NCBI GenBank assembly: GCA_028275105.1
Contig: JAQCNI010000059.1
Span: 1 to 40,557 of the forward strand
Source: Halorubrum sp.
Lineage (GTDB): Archaea; Halobacteriota; Halobacteria; Halobacteriales; Haloferacaceae
Length of the DNA: 40,557 bases
Direction of reading: 5' to 3'
The position numbers were made by a program, and so were the translations under genes. Below the pieces are notes generated by a model. That model saw only the letters and a program-made list of their open reading frames with translations, made no database searches and was not told where the DNA came from. Within the stretch, counting starts at the first letter, position 1. Every line of letters starts with the position of its first letter. This document shows positions 32,908-40,557 of this stretch, one piece after another.

Positions 32908-33765
32908 TCAGTCGCTCGCCTCGATCTCCGGCTCGGCGTCGCCGCCGGCGTCGATGGCACAGGAGGCCGTGTACTCGACATCGTGGACCGACTCGATGGC
33001 GGGGTCATCGCCACAGACGGGACAGTCGTCCTGCTTGGGGATCTCCACTTTGTCGAATTCCATGTCGAGGGCGTCGAAAAAGAGCATCGAGCCGTCAAGG
33101 GTCTCGCCCTTGCCGGTGATGTGTTTGACCGTCTCGGTCGCTTGGAGGCAGCCAACGGTACCCGGAAGGACACCAAGCACGCCGGCGGTCGCGCAGTTCG
33201 GTACCATTCCGGCCGGCGGTGCCTCGGGGAACAGACACCGGTAACACGGCGAGTCGTCGTCGCCTGCGAACGTCGTCACCTGCCCCTCGAACCGGAAGAT
33301 CGAACCGTGCGAGAAGGGGATCCCGGCGAGGGTACAGGCGTCGTTGACGAGGTAACGCGTCTCGAAGTTGTCGGTCCCGTCCACGACGAAGTCGTAGCCG
33401 TCGATTAGCTCCTCAACGTTATCGGGCGTGACACGGAGGGCGTGGCGCTCCACGTTGACATCGGGGTTGAGGTCGGTGACGAACTCCGCAGCCGAATCGA
33501 CCTTCTTCCGGCCGACATCGTCGTCGCCGTGGATCACTTGCCGCTGGAGGTTCGACAGTTCAACCTCGTCGTCGTCGGCGATGCCGAGGGTCCCGGCGCC
33601 GGCCGCGGCCAGATACTGGATGATCGGCGCGCCGAGGCCGCCGGCGCCGAGGACCAATACCTTCGCGTCCAACAGCGCCTTCTGTCCCTCCGGCCCGACG
33701 TCGTCGAGGATGATATGTCTAGAGTAGCGGTCGAGCTGTGTCGGATCGAGGTCGAGATCGCTCAT
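32908..33765 (-). CDS. ubaA: E1-like ubiquitin-fold-activating enzyme (UbaA/MoeB/ThiF family)
   Basis: The product has 285 residues. The ATP site GAGGLGAP (40-47) is followed by DDDEVELSNLQRQ (64-76), zinc cysteines CYRC (174-177) and CPVC (248-251), and the candidate catalytic Cys191 in NCATAGVLGVLPG. Such enzymes adenylate the C-terminal glycine of ThiS/MoaD/SAMP proteins and pass sulfur to it. No rhodanese domain is fused, unlike MoeZ; a separate rhodanese is encoded at 35806. The ATG at 33765 fits a CTTAAC box about 28 nt upstream. It might be a second UbaA paralogue dedicated to this cluster. Confidence 0.92.
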   Translation of the reverse strand: MSDLDLDPTQLDRYSRHIILDDVGPEGQKALLDAKVLVLGAGGLGAPIIQYLAAAGAGTLGIADDDEVELSNLQRQVIHGDDDVGRKKVDSAAEFVTDLNPDVNVERHALRVTPDNVEELIDGYDFVVDGTDNFETRYLVNDACTLAGIPFSHGSIFRFEGQVTTFAGDDDSPCYRCLFPEAPPAGMVPNCATAGVLGVLPGTVGCLQATETVKHITGKGETLDGSMLFFDALDMEFDKVEIPKQDDCPVCGDDPAIESVHDVEYTASCAIDAGGDAEPEIEASD

Positions 33766-34010
33766 TCGTGCGTACAAACCGTCCGCGGACTGTTAAGCCG
33801 GCGGTCCACCGGTGGGTACTGCCGGCATCTCGGAGGTGCGCCACGGACGCACAGGCGCCGGGACAATTCCTCGCCGCCGAGATAAGCGGCTCACATCGGC
33901 GGCCGCCACCGCCGTTGAGGGGCTGACGGAGGCGTTGGACCACAACTTACGGCTCGGACGCGGTTGGGAACCGTGCGAGACGGGGGTCGTCGTTGCCGTC
34001 GACACGCCCC

Positions 34011-34017
34011 TTTTGAG
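34011..34017 (+). promoter_or_regulatory. TATA-like box of the sulfur-carrier gene
   Basis: TTTTGAG is centred about 27 nt before the ATG at 34039, giving the carrier its own promoter in this strand-alternating cluster. Confidence 0.45.
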
Positions 34018-34038
34018 GGTGAGTGTCGAAGAAGCCGT

Positions 34039-34302
34039 ATGCCGAGCATTAAACTCCCGGCCGCACTGGTCGGCGGGTCGGCGACCTCGACCGTTGAGGT
34101 TGCCGGCGAGACGGTAGCGGAACTGTTCGACAACCACGCCGCGGAACACGGCGACGAGCTGCGCGACAGCGTGATCGAAGACGGCGAAATCAAGGAGTTC
34201 ATCAACGTTTACGTGGACGGAACTCCGGTCGACGGACTCGACGCGGAGGTCCCGGACGACGCGCGGGTGCGAGTTATCCCCGCCGCGAGCGGCGGTCGGT
34301 AG
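34039..34302 (+). CDS. CysO/SAMP-like ubiquitin-fold sulfur carrier with C-terminal GG-R
   Basis: The product has 87 residues and a ThiS/MoaD fold. It opens with IKLPAALVGG, has EIKEFINVYVDGTPV in the middle and ends RVRVIPAASGGR. The INVYV and VRVIPA blocks match mycobacterial CysO (VNIYV and VTILPA) better than typical MoaD. The diglycine (85-86) is followed by Arg87 and then TAG, so it is not terminal and would need trimming before activation. A TTTTGAG box about 27 nt upstream sets the start. It lies between the divergent E1 gene and the cysteine synthase gene. Confidence 0.88.
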   Translation: MPSIKLPAALVGGSATSTVEVAGETVAELFDNHAAEHGDELRDSVIEDGEIKEFINVYVDGTPVDGLDAEVPDDARVRVIPAASGGR

Positions 34303-34333
34303 CGAAGCGAACCGCATCCGTTTCCGATATCGC

Positions 34334-35362
34334 TTAGAGGTACTCCTCCCACAGCGGGATATCCGCGTACTTGTCCCCGCGGTCACACAGCATGAACACG
34401 ACGACGTCGTCGTCACCGAGGTCGCCGCCGTCGTCAAGCGCAGCGACGGCGGCCGCGCCCGCGCCGGCCGAGGTCCCTACAACGAACTGCCCATCGACGC
34501 GGAGATGGGTGCGGATCGTCTCGCGGTCGTACTGCCCGGTATCCGCGAGCGGAATCGGATCGTCGACGTACCGCTCGCGCAGGGCGCGAGCACGGTCGTA
34601 GGCGTCGTCGGTCGGAACGTAGAGTTTCCGATCGAGCACCGACTCGTCGTACGTCTCCGGATGGTAGTGGTCGCCCGTGCGGAGGTATTTTAGCCCGTCA
34701 ATGGCGTGGAGCGGCTCTGCGGGTTCGAAGCCGACGACCTTGACGTCCCCGTCGCTTAGGTCGGTGAGTCCGCGCCCCGTTCCGGTGATCGTTCCGCCCG
34801 TCCCGGAGCCGGCGACGAAGTGGGTCACGTCGCCGTCGGTGGCCTCGTATATTTCGTGCGCTGTCGTGCGCTCATGGGTCCCGGGATTGTCCGGGTTCTC
34901 GTACTGGTTCGGCCGGTAGTAGGCCGCAGGGTCCGCAGCGATAATCTCCTCGCAGCGCTCGATGACGGCGTCGTATCCCAGATCGGCGTCGACGAAGTGG
35001 ATCTCGGCGCCGGCATCGCGGACGGCTGCGACCTTCCCGCCGGCGGCGTTATCCGGCATGACGATCTCAACGTCGTAGCCGCGTGCGCTCGCGAGGCGGG
35101 CGATCTCGCTGCCAGTGTTGCCAGAGGTGGGCTCAATCACCGTCACGCCGGGGTCGAGGTCACCGCGCTCCTCCGCGCCGTCGAGCATCCCCTTGGCGAT
35201 CCGGGACTTGATCGACCCGCCGCCGTGGGGCGTCTCGTAGAGGTTGAACCACTCGGCTTTTGCGTACACCGCTGCGTCGCTGTCCAAGTCGAGGTCGAGT
35301 TCGAGCAGCGGCGTCTCGAAGATCGTCGATTCGTCGACGGCGTGTCCGGCCATATCGTCCAT
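34334..35362 (-). CDS. PLP-dependent cysteine synthase (CysK/CysM family)
   Basis: The product has 342 residues. The PLP lysine is Lys52 in GGGSIKSRIAKGM, followed by PTSGNTG (78-84), the phosphate-binding GSGTGGT (185-191) and GTSAGA (296-301). The C-terminal CDRGDKY resembles CysM. It makes cysteine from an activated serine and sulfide or a sulfur carrier. Its place next to a CysO-like carrier, an E1 enzyme and a JAMM protease suggests the carrier-linked thiocarboxylate as sulfur source, which is inference. ATG 35362 or 35353 could be the start. Confidence 0.9.
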   Translation of the reverse strand: MDDMAGHAVDESTIFETPLLELDLDLDSDAAVYAKAEWFNLYETPHGGGSIKSRIAKGMLDGAEERGDLDPGVTVIEPTSGNTGSEIARLASARGYDVEIVMPDNAAGGKVAAVRDAGAEIHFVDADLGYDAVIERCEEIIAADPAAYYRPNQYENPDNPGTHERTTAHEIYEATDGDVTHFVAGSGTGGTITGTGRGLTDLSDGDVKVVGFEPAEPLHAIDGLKYLRTGDHYHPETYDESVLDRKLYVPTDDAYDRARALRERYVDDPIPLADTGQYDRETIRTHLRVDGQFVVGTSAGAGAAAVAALDDGGDLGDDDVVVFMLCDRGDKYADIPLWEEYL

Positions 35363-35503
35363 TCACCGCTTCCGAATAAGAGTCCGACGAAAACGGTGGT
35401 CTCGGACCCCGTCGCGGCTGTGCGAGATGAATACCCGTCAGAGATACGGGAGAAGTCTGCCGGTCACGAAAGGTGTTCACCAACGAGGAACGTACGGATA
35501 CGC

Positions 35504-35803
35504 ATGAGTGAACTATCGTGGGACGATGTCGTCGAGATGCCCGACGAGCTCAACGACGAGACCGCCGAGGCGCTCTTGGAGGGCGCAATCGAGGTACAGG
35601 ACATGACCGGCGGGGTCTGTCCGTACCCGCAGGTCGAGGCGAAGAAGGCCATCGCGGGGCTCTCGGCCGGCGACGTGCTCGTCCAGAAGACCGACCACGT
35701 CCCCAGCACGGAGAACGTCCCGAAGGCGGTTGGCGACGACGCGACCGCGAAGGTGTGGCAGTCGGGCGACGGCCGCTACCGCATCTTCCTGCGGAAGGAG
35801 TAA
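35504..35803 (+). CDS. TusA-like sulfur-carrier protein with N-terminal extension
   Basis: The product has 99 residues. The TusA domain starts at about residue 34 with TGGVCPYPQVEAKKAI, where Cys39 in the CPxP motif carries the persulfide. Residues 1-33 are an acidic helical extension (WDDVVEMPDELNDETAEALL) not found in standard TusA. The rhodanese gene begins 2 nt after its stop, so the pair is translated together and probably exchanges sulfane sulfur. Confidence 0.9.
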   Translation: MSELSWDDVVEMPDELNDETAEALLEGAIEVQDMTGGVCPYPQVEAKKAIAGLSAGDVLVQKTDHVPSTENVPKAVGDDATAKVWQSGDGRYRIFLRKE

Positions 35804-35805
35804 TC

Positions 35806-36141
35806 ATGGTCGAGGAACGTACCCCTGAGGAAGTCAACGAACGCGTCCAGAACGGAGACATCCGCGTCATCGACACCAGACCGCCGGCGGAGTACGAGGC
35901 GGGCCACATCCCCGGCTCAGTCAACGTTCCGCTCGGCGATCTCCCGTCGCGCGTCCCCGACATCGACTGGGACGACACCGACGTGGTGTGCGCCTGCCCC
36001 GTCGGCGAGTCCTCGAAGCAGGCCGCGATGCTGATCAGCAGCTACGAGGGCGTCGAAGACGACGTGGTCGTCGCGAGCATGGCCGGCGGCTACGAGGAGT
36101 GGACGTTCGAGTTAGAAACCGGCGCGGCAGCAGACGCCTGA
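35806..36141 (+). CDS. Single-domain rhodanese sulfurtransferase
   Basis: The product has 111 residues. It has the rhodanese start VIDTRPPAEYEAGHIPGSVN and an active-site loop around Cys64 (CPVGESS), with Cys62 two residues earlier. This is a cytoplasmic enzyme moving sulfur from thiosulfate or persulfides. It is coupled to the TusA-like gene and may supply the E1 enzyme, whose MoeZ counterpart carries its own rhodanese. The 217 nt beyond it before the convergent transporter hold nothing recognised. Confidence 0.92.
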   Translation: MVEERTPEEVNERVQNGDIRVIDTRPPAEYEAGHIPGSVNVPLGDLPSRVPDIDWDDTDVVCACPVGESSKQAAMLISSYEGVEDDVVVASMAGGYEEWTFELETGAAADA

Positions 36142-36358
36142 GCCGGCGGTCGGGCTTTCATCGGTATCCGTCGTTTCGCGGCCTCGTAGCCCGGTAGCGT
36201 CGGTATTGAGTCGGCGACACGCGCCGCGGTGGTCACTCCGTATCGTCGAGCGGCCGGGACTTTGGAGGAGTTCTCCGCCGGTCTACCACGACTCACTCGC
36301 CGAAAGCAGGTCTTTCGTCGTGTCGGTCGACGGGTCAGAAGCCGACCGAGAGCGCTGG

Positions 36359-37567
36359 TCAGATCGCGCAGCCGACCTCGCGGTACATGTAATGGGTCAT
36401 CACGTAGACGCCGAGAATGATGCCTGCGCCGGCCAAAAACGAGTGGACCGACAGCAGCGCGATCCCGGAGAACAGGTTCGCGATGTTACAGCCGGCGGCG
36501 AGCCGCGAGCCGACGCCCATAAGAAGGCCGCCGACCGCGTAGTTCGGCACCCGATTCAGCTTCGGCTTCCGGACCCGGAAGTCGCCGGAGGCGTACGCGG
36601 CGAGGAAGGAGCCGACGATGAGTGATGCGATCATCACCATGTCGATGGTCAGCGGGATGTTCCCGTCGCGGAAGAGGATCGAGCCCCAGTACTCGACGCT
36701 CGCCACGTCGAAGCCCGCTCCTGCGAGGAGGTAGCCGGCCCAGCGCGCCTCGCTGCCGGTGATCGCCCAGTGGCCGTGGACGGAGAACCAGAGGCTGGCG
36801 ACGAGCGCCATCGCGACGCCCGCCGTCCGGGCGTCCCACGAGTCACGAAGGCGGACGGGTAGCGGTCGGTCGTCGTTACGGATCCCGCGGACGTATTCGA
36901 CGATGCCGTCGGCGATGCCACGGAGTCCGACCGAGACGGCCGAGAGCGTTCGGGAGGCGCCGACCGCCGCCTGCGCACGGGTGTCGGCGCCCACCCCAGT
37001 CCCGCCGGAGGGATCGTCGGGAAGCCGGCTCCGTCCCTTCACGAACGCGTACGCGAGGGTACCGACGGCGACGGCGCCAGCACCGGTAACCGCCGGCGAG
37101 AACGGGAGCGAGAGGTATAACGTCCGTCCCTGGAACGGGTTCAGCGTCTGGAAGTAGTACGTCTCCGCGACGGGGAACGCGAACGCGAAGAGGACGTAGC
37201 CGACGAACATGAAGAGCAGGACGAGCCAGAACTGGAGGTACCCCTGTCCGACGCGGTACAGCGTCCCCGAGGCGCAGCCACCGGCGAGAGTCATACCGAG
37301 GCCGAAGACGAAGCCGCCGAACAGCGACCCGAGCCCCCAGGCGGGCGTCCAGAAGCCACGGAAGTAGCCGAACGTCGCTTGGATGCTCCAGAACACGGTC
37401 ATCACCGCGATCCCGGCGAGCAACCCCTTCAGCACCCGGGTGTCTTTGAACGCGACGAAGTCGCGGAAAGCGCTGACGAAACAGAACCGCGCCTTCTGTA
37501 ACAGTACCCCGAAGGACAGTCCGACCGCGATAGAGATGCCGACATAGGCGACGGGCGATAGTAACAT
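36359..37567 (-). CDS. YeeE/YedE (TsuA-like) thiosulfate transporter, two-repeat form
   Basis: The product has 402 residues, an inner-membrane protein built from two homologous halves. Conserved cysteines of the thiosulfate path are present: Cys29 in ARFCF, Cys98 in AGGCASGTLYR and Cys360 in AAGCNIANL, matching the three used by the characterised bacterial TsuA. A loop of about 60 residues (about 178-240) divides the halves. ATG 37567 (MLLSPVAYVG) fits a GCTTTACG box about 28 nt upstream. It presumably imports thiosulfate for the adjacent TusA, rhodanese and cysteine synthase. Confidence 0.9.
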   Translation of the reverse strand: MLLSPVAYVGISIAVGLSFGVLLQKARFCFVSAFRDFVAFKDTRVLKGLLAGIAVMTVFWSIQATFGYFRGFWTPAWGLGSLFGGFVFGLGMTLAGGCASGTLYRVGQGYLQFWLVLLFMFVGYVLFAFAFPVAETYYFQTLNPFQGRTLYLSLPFSPAVTGAGAVAVGTLAYAFVKGRSRLPDDPSGGTGVGADTRAQAAVGASRTLSAVSVGLRGIADGIVEYVRGIRNDDRPLPVRLRDSWDARTAGVAMALVASLWFSVHGHWAITGSEARWAGYLLAGAGFDVASVEYWGSILFRDGNIPLTIDMVMIASLIVGSFLAAYASGDFRVRKPKLNRVPNYAVGGLLMGVGSRLAAGCNIANLFSGIALLSVHSFLAGAGIILGVYVMTHYMYREVGCAI

Positions 37568-37693
37568 CACCGGAGTACATCGCGCCCGCACGTAAAGCGT
37601 CGCTGGAGACGGTAACGGCCCCCTCGGGTCGGAGGAAGGCGCAAACACTCGCCGCTACACGGCACACGGGGCAACGAACGGGGCGTCCGGGGA

Positions 37694-37701
37694 GGCTTTA
37701 T
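37694..37701 (+). promoter_or_regulatory. TATA box of the exported propeller/rhodanese operon
   Basis: GCTTTATC is centred about 27 nt before the ATG at 37724 and serves the three overlapping genes to the window edge. Confidence 0.55.
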
Positions 37702-37723
37702 CAGTGAGACGCGTCCCACGGAT

Positions 37724-39070
37724 ATGAGCGACGACTGCGGCTGCGGGACGACCGATTCCGACGACGGGGAGACGACTCAATCCTCGCGACTCATTAGCGG
37801 AAAAGAACTGGCGAACGACGCCCGCCAGAACCCGTTCGCGGGTGGCGTTGACCGACGGCGGCTACTCCGGACCTCCGGAGCCGTCGGCGCAACCGCGGCC
37901 CTCGCCGGTTGTTCCGGCGGTGGCGGCGGCAACGGTGATCCCGTCCGGACAATGTTCGTATTCAACAACGGTGACCGGACGCTGAGCGTCATCGACGCCG
38001 AGTCCGACGAACTTGTTACCTCGTCGTTTCTTGCAACCACCGCCTCGTTCCCGGCCAACCAGTACTCCACCGGCGTCAAATCCGACCACGACGTGCTCTG
38101 GCTCAACGTCTCTGGGGGCGTCCGCGCCGTCGACCAGCAAACCCTAGAGGAACTCACCTACGTCGAGACGGGCTTCGGCCCGAACTACCCGAATCTGACG
38201 CCCGACGGCGATCACCTGCTTATCGCCTCCGGAGGCACAACCGGGATGGCGCCCGAGGGCGACGCGAACCACGCGATCTTCCGGGTAGATGCCGACCGCG
38301 AGAGCGACACGTTCGGCGAGGTGACCGCCGAGTTCGAGACCGACTACGTGGGACCTTGCGACATGACGCTCGGCCCCGACGGCGACTACGCATTCGTCGT
38401 CGACGTCGCCGACGAGGCGATCCGCGTGCTACGTGTCGACCCGTTCGAGACCGTGACCAGGGTGGACGCCGGAGAGCCGGTGAACGGGGGGAACGTCCTC
38501 CCGTTCATGTGTACCGCCTCCTTCGACGGCGGACTCCTCCTCGTCGAGAACGGCGAGGGAACACTCGGCGGCGACCCCGAGGTGCCCCGCCAGGGCTCCG
38601 AGAGCGTTTGGGACATCGCCGACCCGGAGAACCCCGAGGAGATCGCGAAGATCACTCGCGACGATGGGCTCCCCGGCGCACCGATCACGAGCGAGGTCGC
38701 GCCGGACAACACGGCGGCGTACCTTTTCATTCCGGGCGAGGGCGTCGGCGTGATCGATCTGGAGGCGAACGAGTACGTGGCGACACTCGACGTCGGGGGG
38801 AGCAGCATCGCCGGCGCGTGGGGACCCAACCGCGAGAAGCTGTACGTCCCGGTTCAGGACGCGAACCAGGTCGCGGTCATCGACCATGCGAACCGCGAAG
38901 TTGCGACGACGATCGACGTCGGTGAGGCGCCGACTGGCGCGGCCGCCGGGACGGTTCGCCCCGAGAGCGACGCGGTGTCGAGCCTCCAAGCCTCGCTCGC
39001 GTCGCTCGGGATCACGTTCGGCGACCTGGAGGCCTCGTACTGTATGGACGACCACTGCTACTGCGGCTGA
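37724..39070 (+). CDS. Exported beta-propeller lipoprotein with cysteine-rich termini
   Basis: The product has 448 residues. A twin-arginine lipoprotein signal (RRRLLRTSGAVGATAALAGC, lipid Cys63) is unusually far in, behind a 43-residue cytoplasmic-type leader that starts DDCGCG. YVTN-like repeats follow (for example MFVFNNGDRTLSVIDAESDE and KLYVPVQDANQVAVIDHANR), forming a propeller outside the membrane. The end is SYCMDDHCYCG (438-448), a possible metal site. The stop overlaps the next start by one base. Confidence 0.85.
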   Translation: MSDDCGCGTTDSDDGETTQSSRLISGKELANDARQNPFAGGVDRRRLLRTSGAVGATAALAGCSGGGGGNGDPVRTMFVFNNGDRTLSVIDAESDELVTSSFLATTASFPANQYSTGVKSDHDVLWLNVSGGVRAVDQQTLEELTYVETGFGPNYPNLTPDGDHLLIASGGTTGMAPEGDANHAIFRVDADRESDTFGEVTAEFETDYVGPCDMTLGPDGDYAFVVDVADEAIRVLRVDPFETVTRVDAGEPVNGGNVLPFMCTASFDGGLLLVENGEGTLGGDPEVPRQGSESVWDIADPENPEEIAKITRDDGLPGAPITSEVAPDNTAAYLFIPGEGVGVIDLEANEYVATLDVGGSSIAGAWGPNREKLYVPVQDANQVAVIDHANREVATTIDVGEAPTGAAAGTVRPESDAVSSLQASLASLGITFGDLEASYCMDDHCYCG

Positions 39071-40140
39071 TGGTCCGAGAAACCCCGGAGCCCGACGGCG
39101 ACGAGAGCGGCGACGCGACGCGACGCGGGCTCCTGCGCGCCGCGGCCGGCGCGACGGTTGCCGGTGCGGCGAGTACGGCCGGCTGCCTGAGCGTCTCGAC
39201 GCCGGCCAACGTGGCCGCGAACTATGAGGTGACAGGTAACGTCGACCACCTCGTGGGTCCCAGTTGGCTGGCCGAGCACCGTGACGACGCCGTCGTCCTC
39301 GACGCACGGAACACGAAGCGGTTCCGCGAGGAGCGCATCTACGGCGCCCGCCGCGTCCCCTTTGAGGCGATTACGAGTCAGCGCAAGACCGACGTCGGGG
39401 GCGCTCCGGAGACCGATGCGATCGCGACCGCCTTCGGGTCGGTCGGAATCGCCCCCGACGACGACGTGCTCGTGTACGGTGCGAGCGTCGGATCTCGCGT
39501 CACTCGGGTGGCGTTCGCGCTCGCCGCGATCGGCCACCGGGGAGAGATTAAGGTGTTAAACGGGGGAACGGACGGCTGGAACGGCCGACTCGGGACGGGA
39601 TCTCGCGATGATGTCCCGATGGTGGAGTACGAGGCCGATCCCGCGCCATCAACGTGGGTCACCCGTGAGTGGCTCGCCGAGCGGGTTGGGACGTTCAACG
39701 ACGGCGGCCCGGGGCTTGTCGACGTCCGGGTCCCGGAGGCGTATCTGGCTGCTGCGGGCTCGGCGGCGCTGAACGACGCCCATGTGCGCCACGGCCACCT
39801 CCCCGGCGCAGTCGACGTCCACTGGGTCGGCAACGTCGCCGGTCGCCAGCTGACCGAGCCGGGACGCCTCGTCCGGCTGTACGAGAGCGAGGCGGAACTC
39901 GATCGAAGCGGGACCGTCGTCGTGTACGGCGACGACAATGTCGATCCCACCTCGACGTGGCTCGCGCTGCGAGCAATCGGGTTTGAAGATGTCCGGCTTT
40001 ACGACGGTGGCTTCGGCGAGTGGGCTAACGCGGACGATCGGGGGCAACATCCGGTCGAGACGGCGACGAACGTCGTGATCGAGACCGACGGAAGCGTGGG
40101 CGGCGACGACAGCAGCGGCGACTTCTCCTGTACGGGATGA
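39070..40140 (+). CDS. Exported double-rhodanese lipoprotein lacking both active-site cysteines
   Basis: The product has 356 residues. A twin-arginine-type lipoprotein signal (RRGLLRAAAGATVAGAASTA, then GC with Cys39) precedes two rhodanese domains (about 60-180 and 190-325). In each, the position of the catalytic cysteine is glycine: YGASVGSR (136-143, Gly137) and YGDDNVDP (286-293, Gly287). The fold motifs VVLDAR and VDVRVPEAYL are present. The only other cysteine is near the end (DFSCTG, Cys354). It may bind rather than transfer sulfur. It overlaps both neighbours. Confidence 0.85.
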   Translation: MVRETPEPDGDESGDATRRGLLRAAAGATVAGAASTAGCLSVSTPANVAANYEVTGNVDHLVGPSWLAEHRDDAVVLDARNTKRFREERIYGARRVPFEAITSQRKTDVGGAPETDAIATAFGSVGIAPDDDVLVYGASVGSRVTRVAFALAAIGHRGEIKVLNGGTDGWNGRLGTGSRDDVPMVEYEADPAPSTWVTREWLAERVGTFNDGGPGLVDVRVPEAYLAAAGSAALNDAHVRHGHLPGAVDVHWVGNVAGRQLTEPGRLVRLYESEAELDRSGTVVVYGDDNVDPTSTWLALRAIGFEDVRLYDGGFGEWANADDRGQHPVETATNVVIETDGSVGGDDSSGDFSCTG

Positions 40141-40557
40141 GTCGGGACGGCACCGGCACGACCGGGAGCAAACCGGAAGGTCGGCCGGATCGCATCGTCG
40201 CCGTCCCCTGCGAGGGAGCCGACGCGCTCGCACTGTTCGACCTCGCGAGCGGTAACTCTCTCGGTTCGGTCCCGGTCGGTAGCCACCCGGTCCACGCGAC
40301 AACGCTGGTGGACCGAATGTTCGTCGCGACCATGGGCGAGCGGTCAGTAACCGCTGTCGACCCCGACGGCGAGGTAACCCGTGTCGAGACCGGCGTGTTA
40401 GGGCCTTCGCACTTCGCGACCGCCGGGGACGAACTGTACGCTTCTTGTTCGGCTGGCGACACACTCGCGGTGATCGACCCCGTCGAGTTGACGCTCGTCC
40501 GTCGGATCGGCGTGGGTGCGGAGCCGCACGAACTCGCGGTCGGGCCCGGCGAGCGCC
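40137..40557 (+). CDS. Beta-propeller (YVTN-like) protein, cut by the window edge
   Basis: My own translation gives 140 codons from ATG 40137, which overlaps the rhodanese stop (ATGA), to the window end without a stop. The repeats are propeller-like: DRIVAVPCEGADALALFDLA, LYASCSAGDTLAVIDPVELT and VGAEPHELAVGPGER. No signal peptide is seen at the start, so it may be cytoplasmic, or a different start may be used. It continues the exported sulfur operon. Confidence 0.75.
   Translation, partial: MSRDGTGTTGSKPEGRPDRIVAVPCEGADALALFDLASGNSLGSVPVGSHPVHATTLVDRMFVATMGERSVTAVDPDGEVTRVETGVLGPSHFATAGDELYASCSAGDTLAVIDPVELTLVRRIGVGAEPHELAVGPGER

Noticed and set aside
34334..35362. Cysteine synthase judged inactive because SIKSR lacks the Asp of SVKDR
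   Set aside because: The residue after the PLP lysine varies in active enzymes of the family (E. coli CysK has Cys there), and all other PLP motifs are intact.

Overview
The window is chromosomal DNA of a halophilic archaeon, probably Halorubrum or a close relative. Four things point there: high G+C outside a short AT-rich patch at the left end, very acidic proteins, twin-arginine lipoprotein signals, and TATA-like boxes about 27 nt upstream of start codons, as expected for leaderless transcripts. Archaeal markers include aMBF1, archaeal-type TIM, a presenilin-like protease and UbaA/SAMP-type proteins. The genus is an inference.

Layout. 1-2.4 kb is an accessory scar: a partial IS1595-like transposase, an AT-rich ORF that has probably lost its 5' end, a Gfo/Idh/MocA oxidoreductase, and a 70-codon remnant of its usual sugar-isomerase partner. 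2.5-11.9 kb is housekeeping: a membrane protein, PspA, ThiL, aMBF1, a DICT-domain protein, TIM, DnaK-DnaJ, a cupin and an AMP-binding-like protein. 12-18.6 kb is a five-gene peptide/nickel-type ABC importer operon on the minus strand. Its substrate-binding protein appears circularly permuted: the C-terminal half of the fold directly follows the signal peptide and the N-terminal half comes last. 18.8-19.7 kb has a NYN nuclease gene and a frameshifted zinc-ribbon gene behind a 44-bp tandem duplication. 19.7-26.2 kb is a lysine/diaminopimelate cluster (dapA-dapB, then dapD-lysA-dapF-dapE, with ATGA overlaps). 26.8-32 kb has an HD phosphohydrolase, an MFS transporter, a PUA protein, a small membrane protein, a presenilin-type protease, a probable 108-bp MITE and a SRPBCC protein.

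The most interesting functional block is 32.4-40.6 kb. It holds a JAMM protease, an E1-like UbaA/MoeB enzyme, a CysO/SAMP-like ubiquitin-fold sulfur carrier whose diglycine is capped by an extra arginine, a cysteine synthase, a TusA-like carrier with a rhodanese, a YeeE/YedE (TsuA-like) thiosulfate transporter, and an exported beta-propeller / double-rhodanese / beta-propeller run. The first four functions match the mycobacterial Mec-MoeZ-CysO-CysM route, in which cysteine is built on a thiocarboxylated carrier protein. I propose that this is an archaeal version fed by imported thiosulfate. That is inference from gene content and motifs; nothing here proves it.

No tRNA, rRNA or CRISPR array was recognised.
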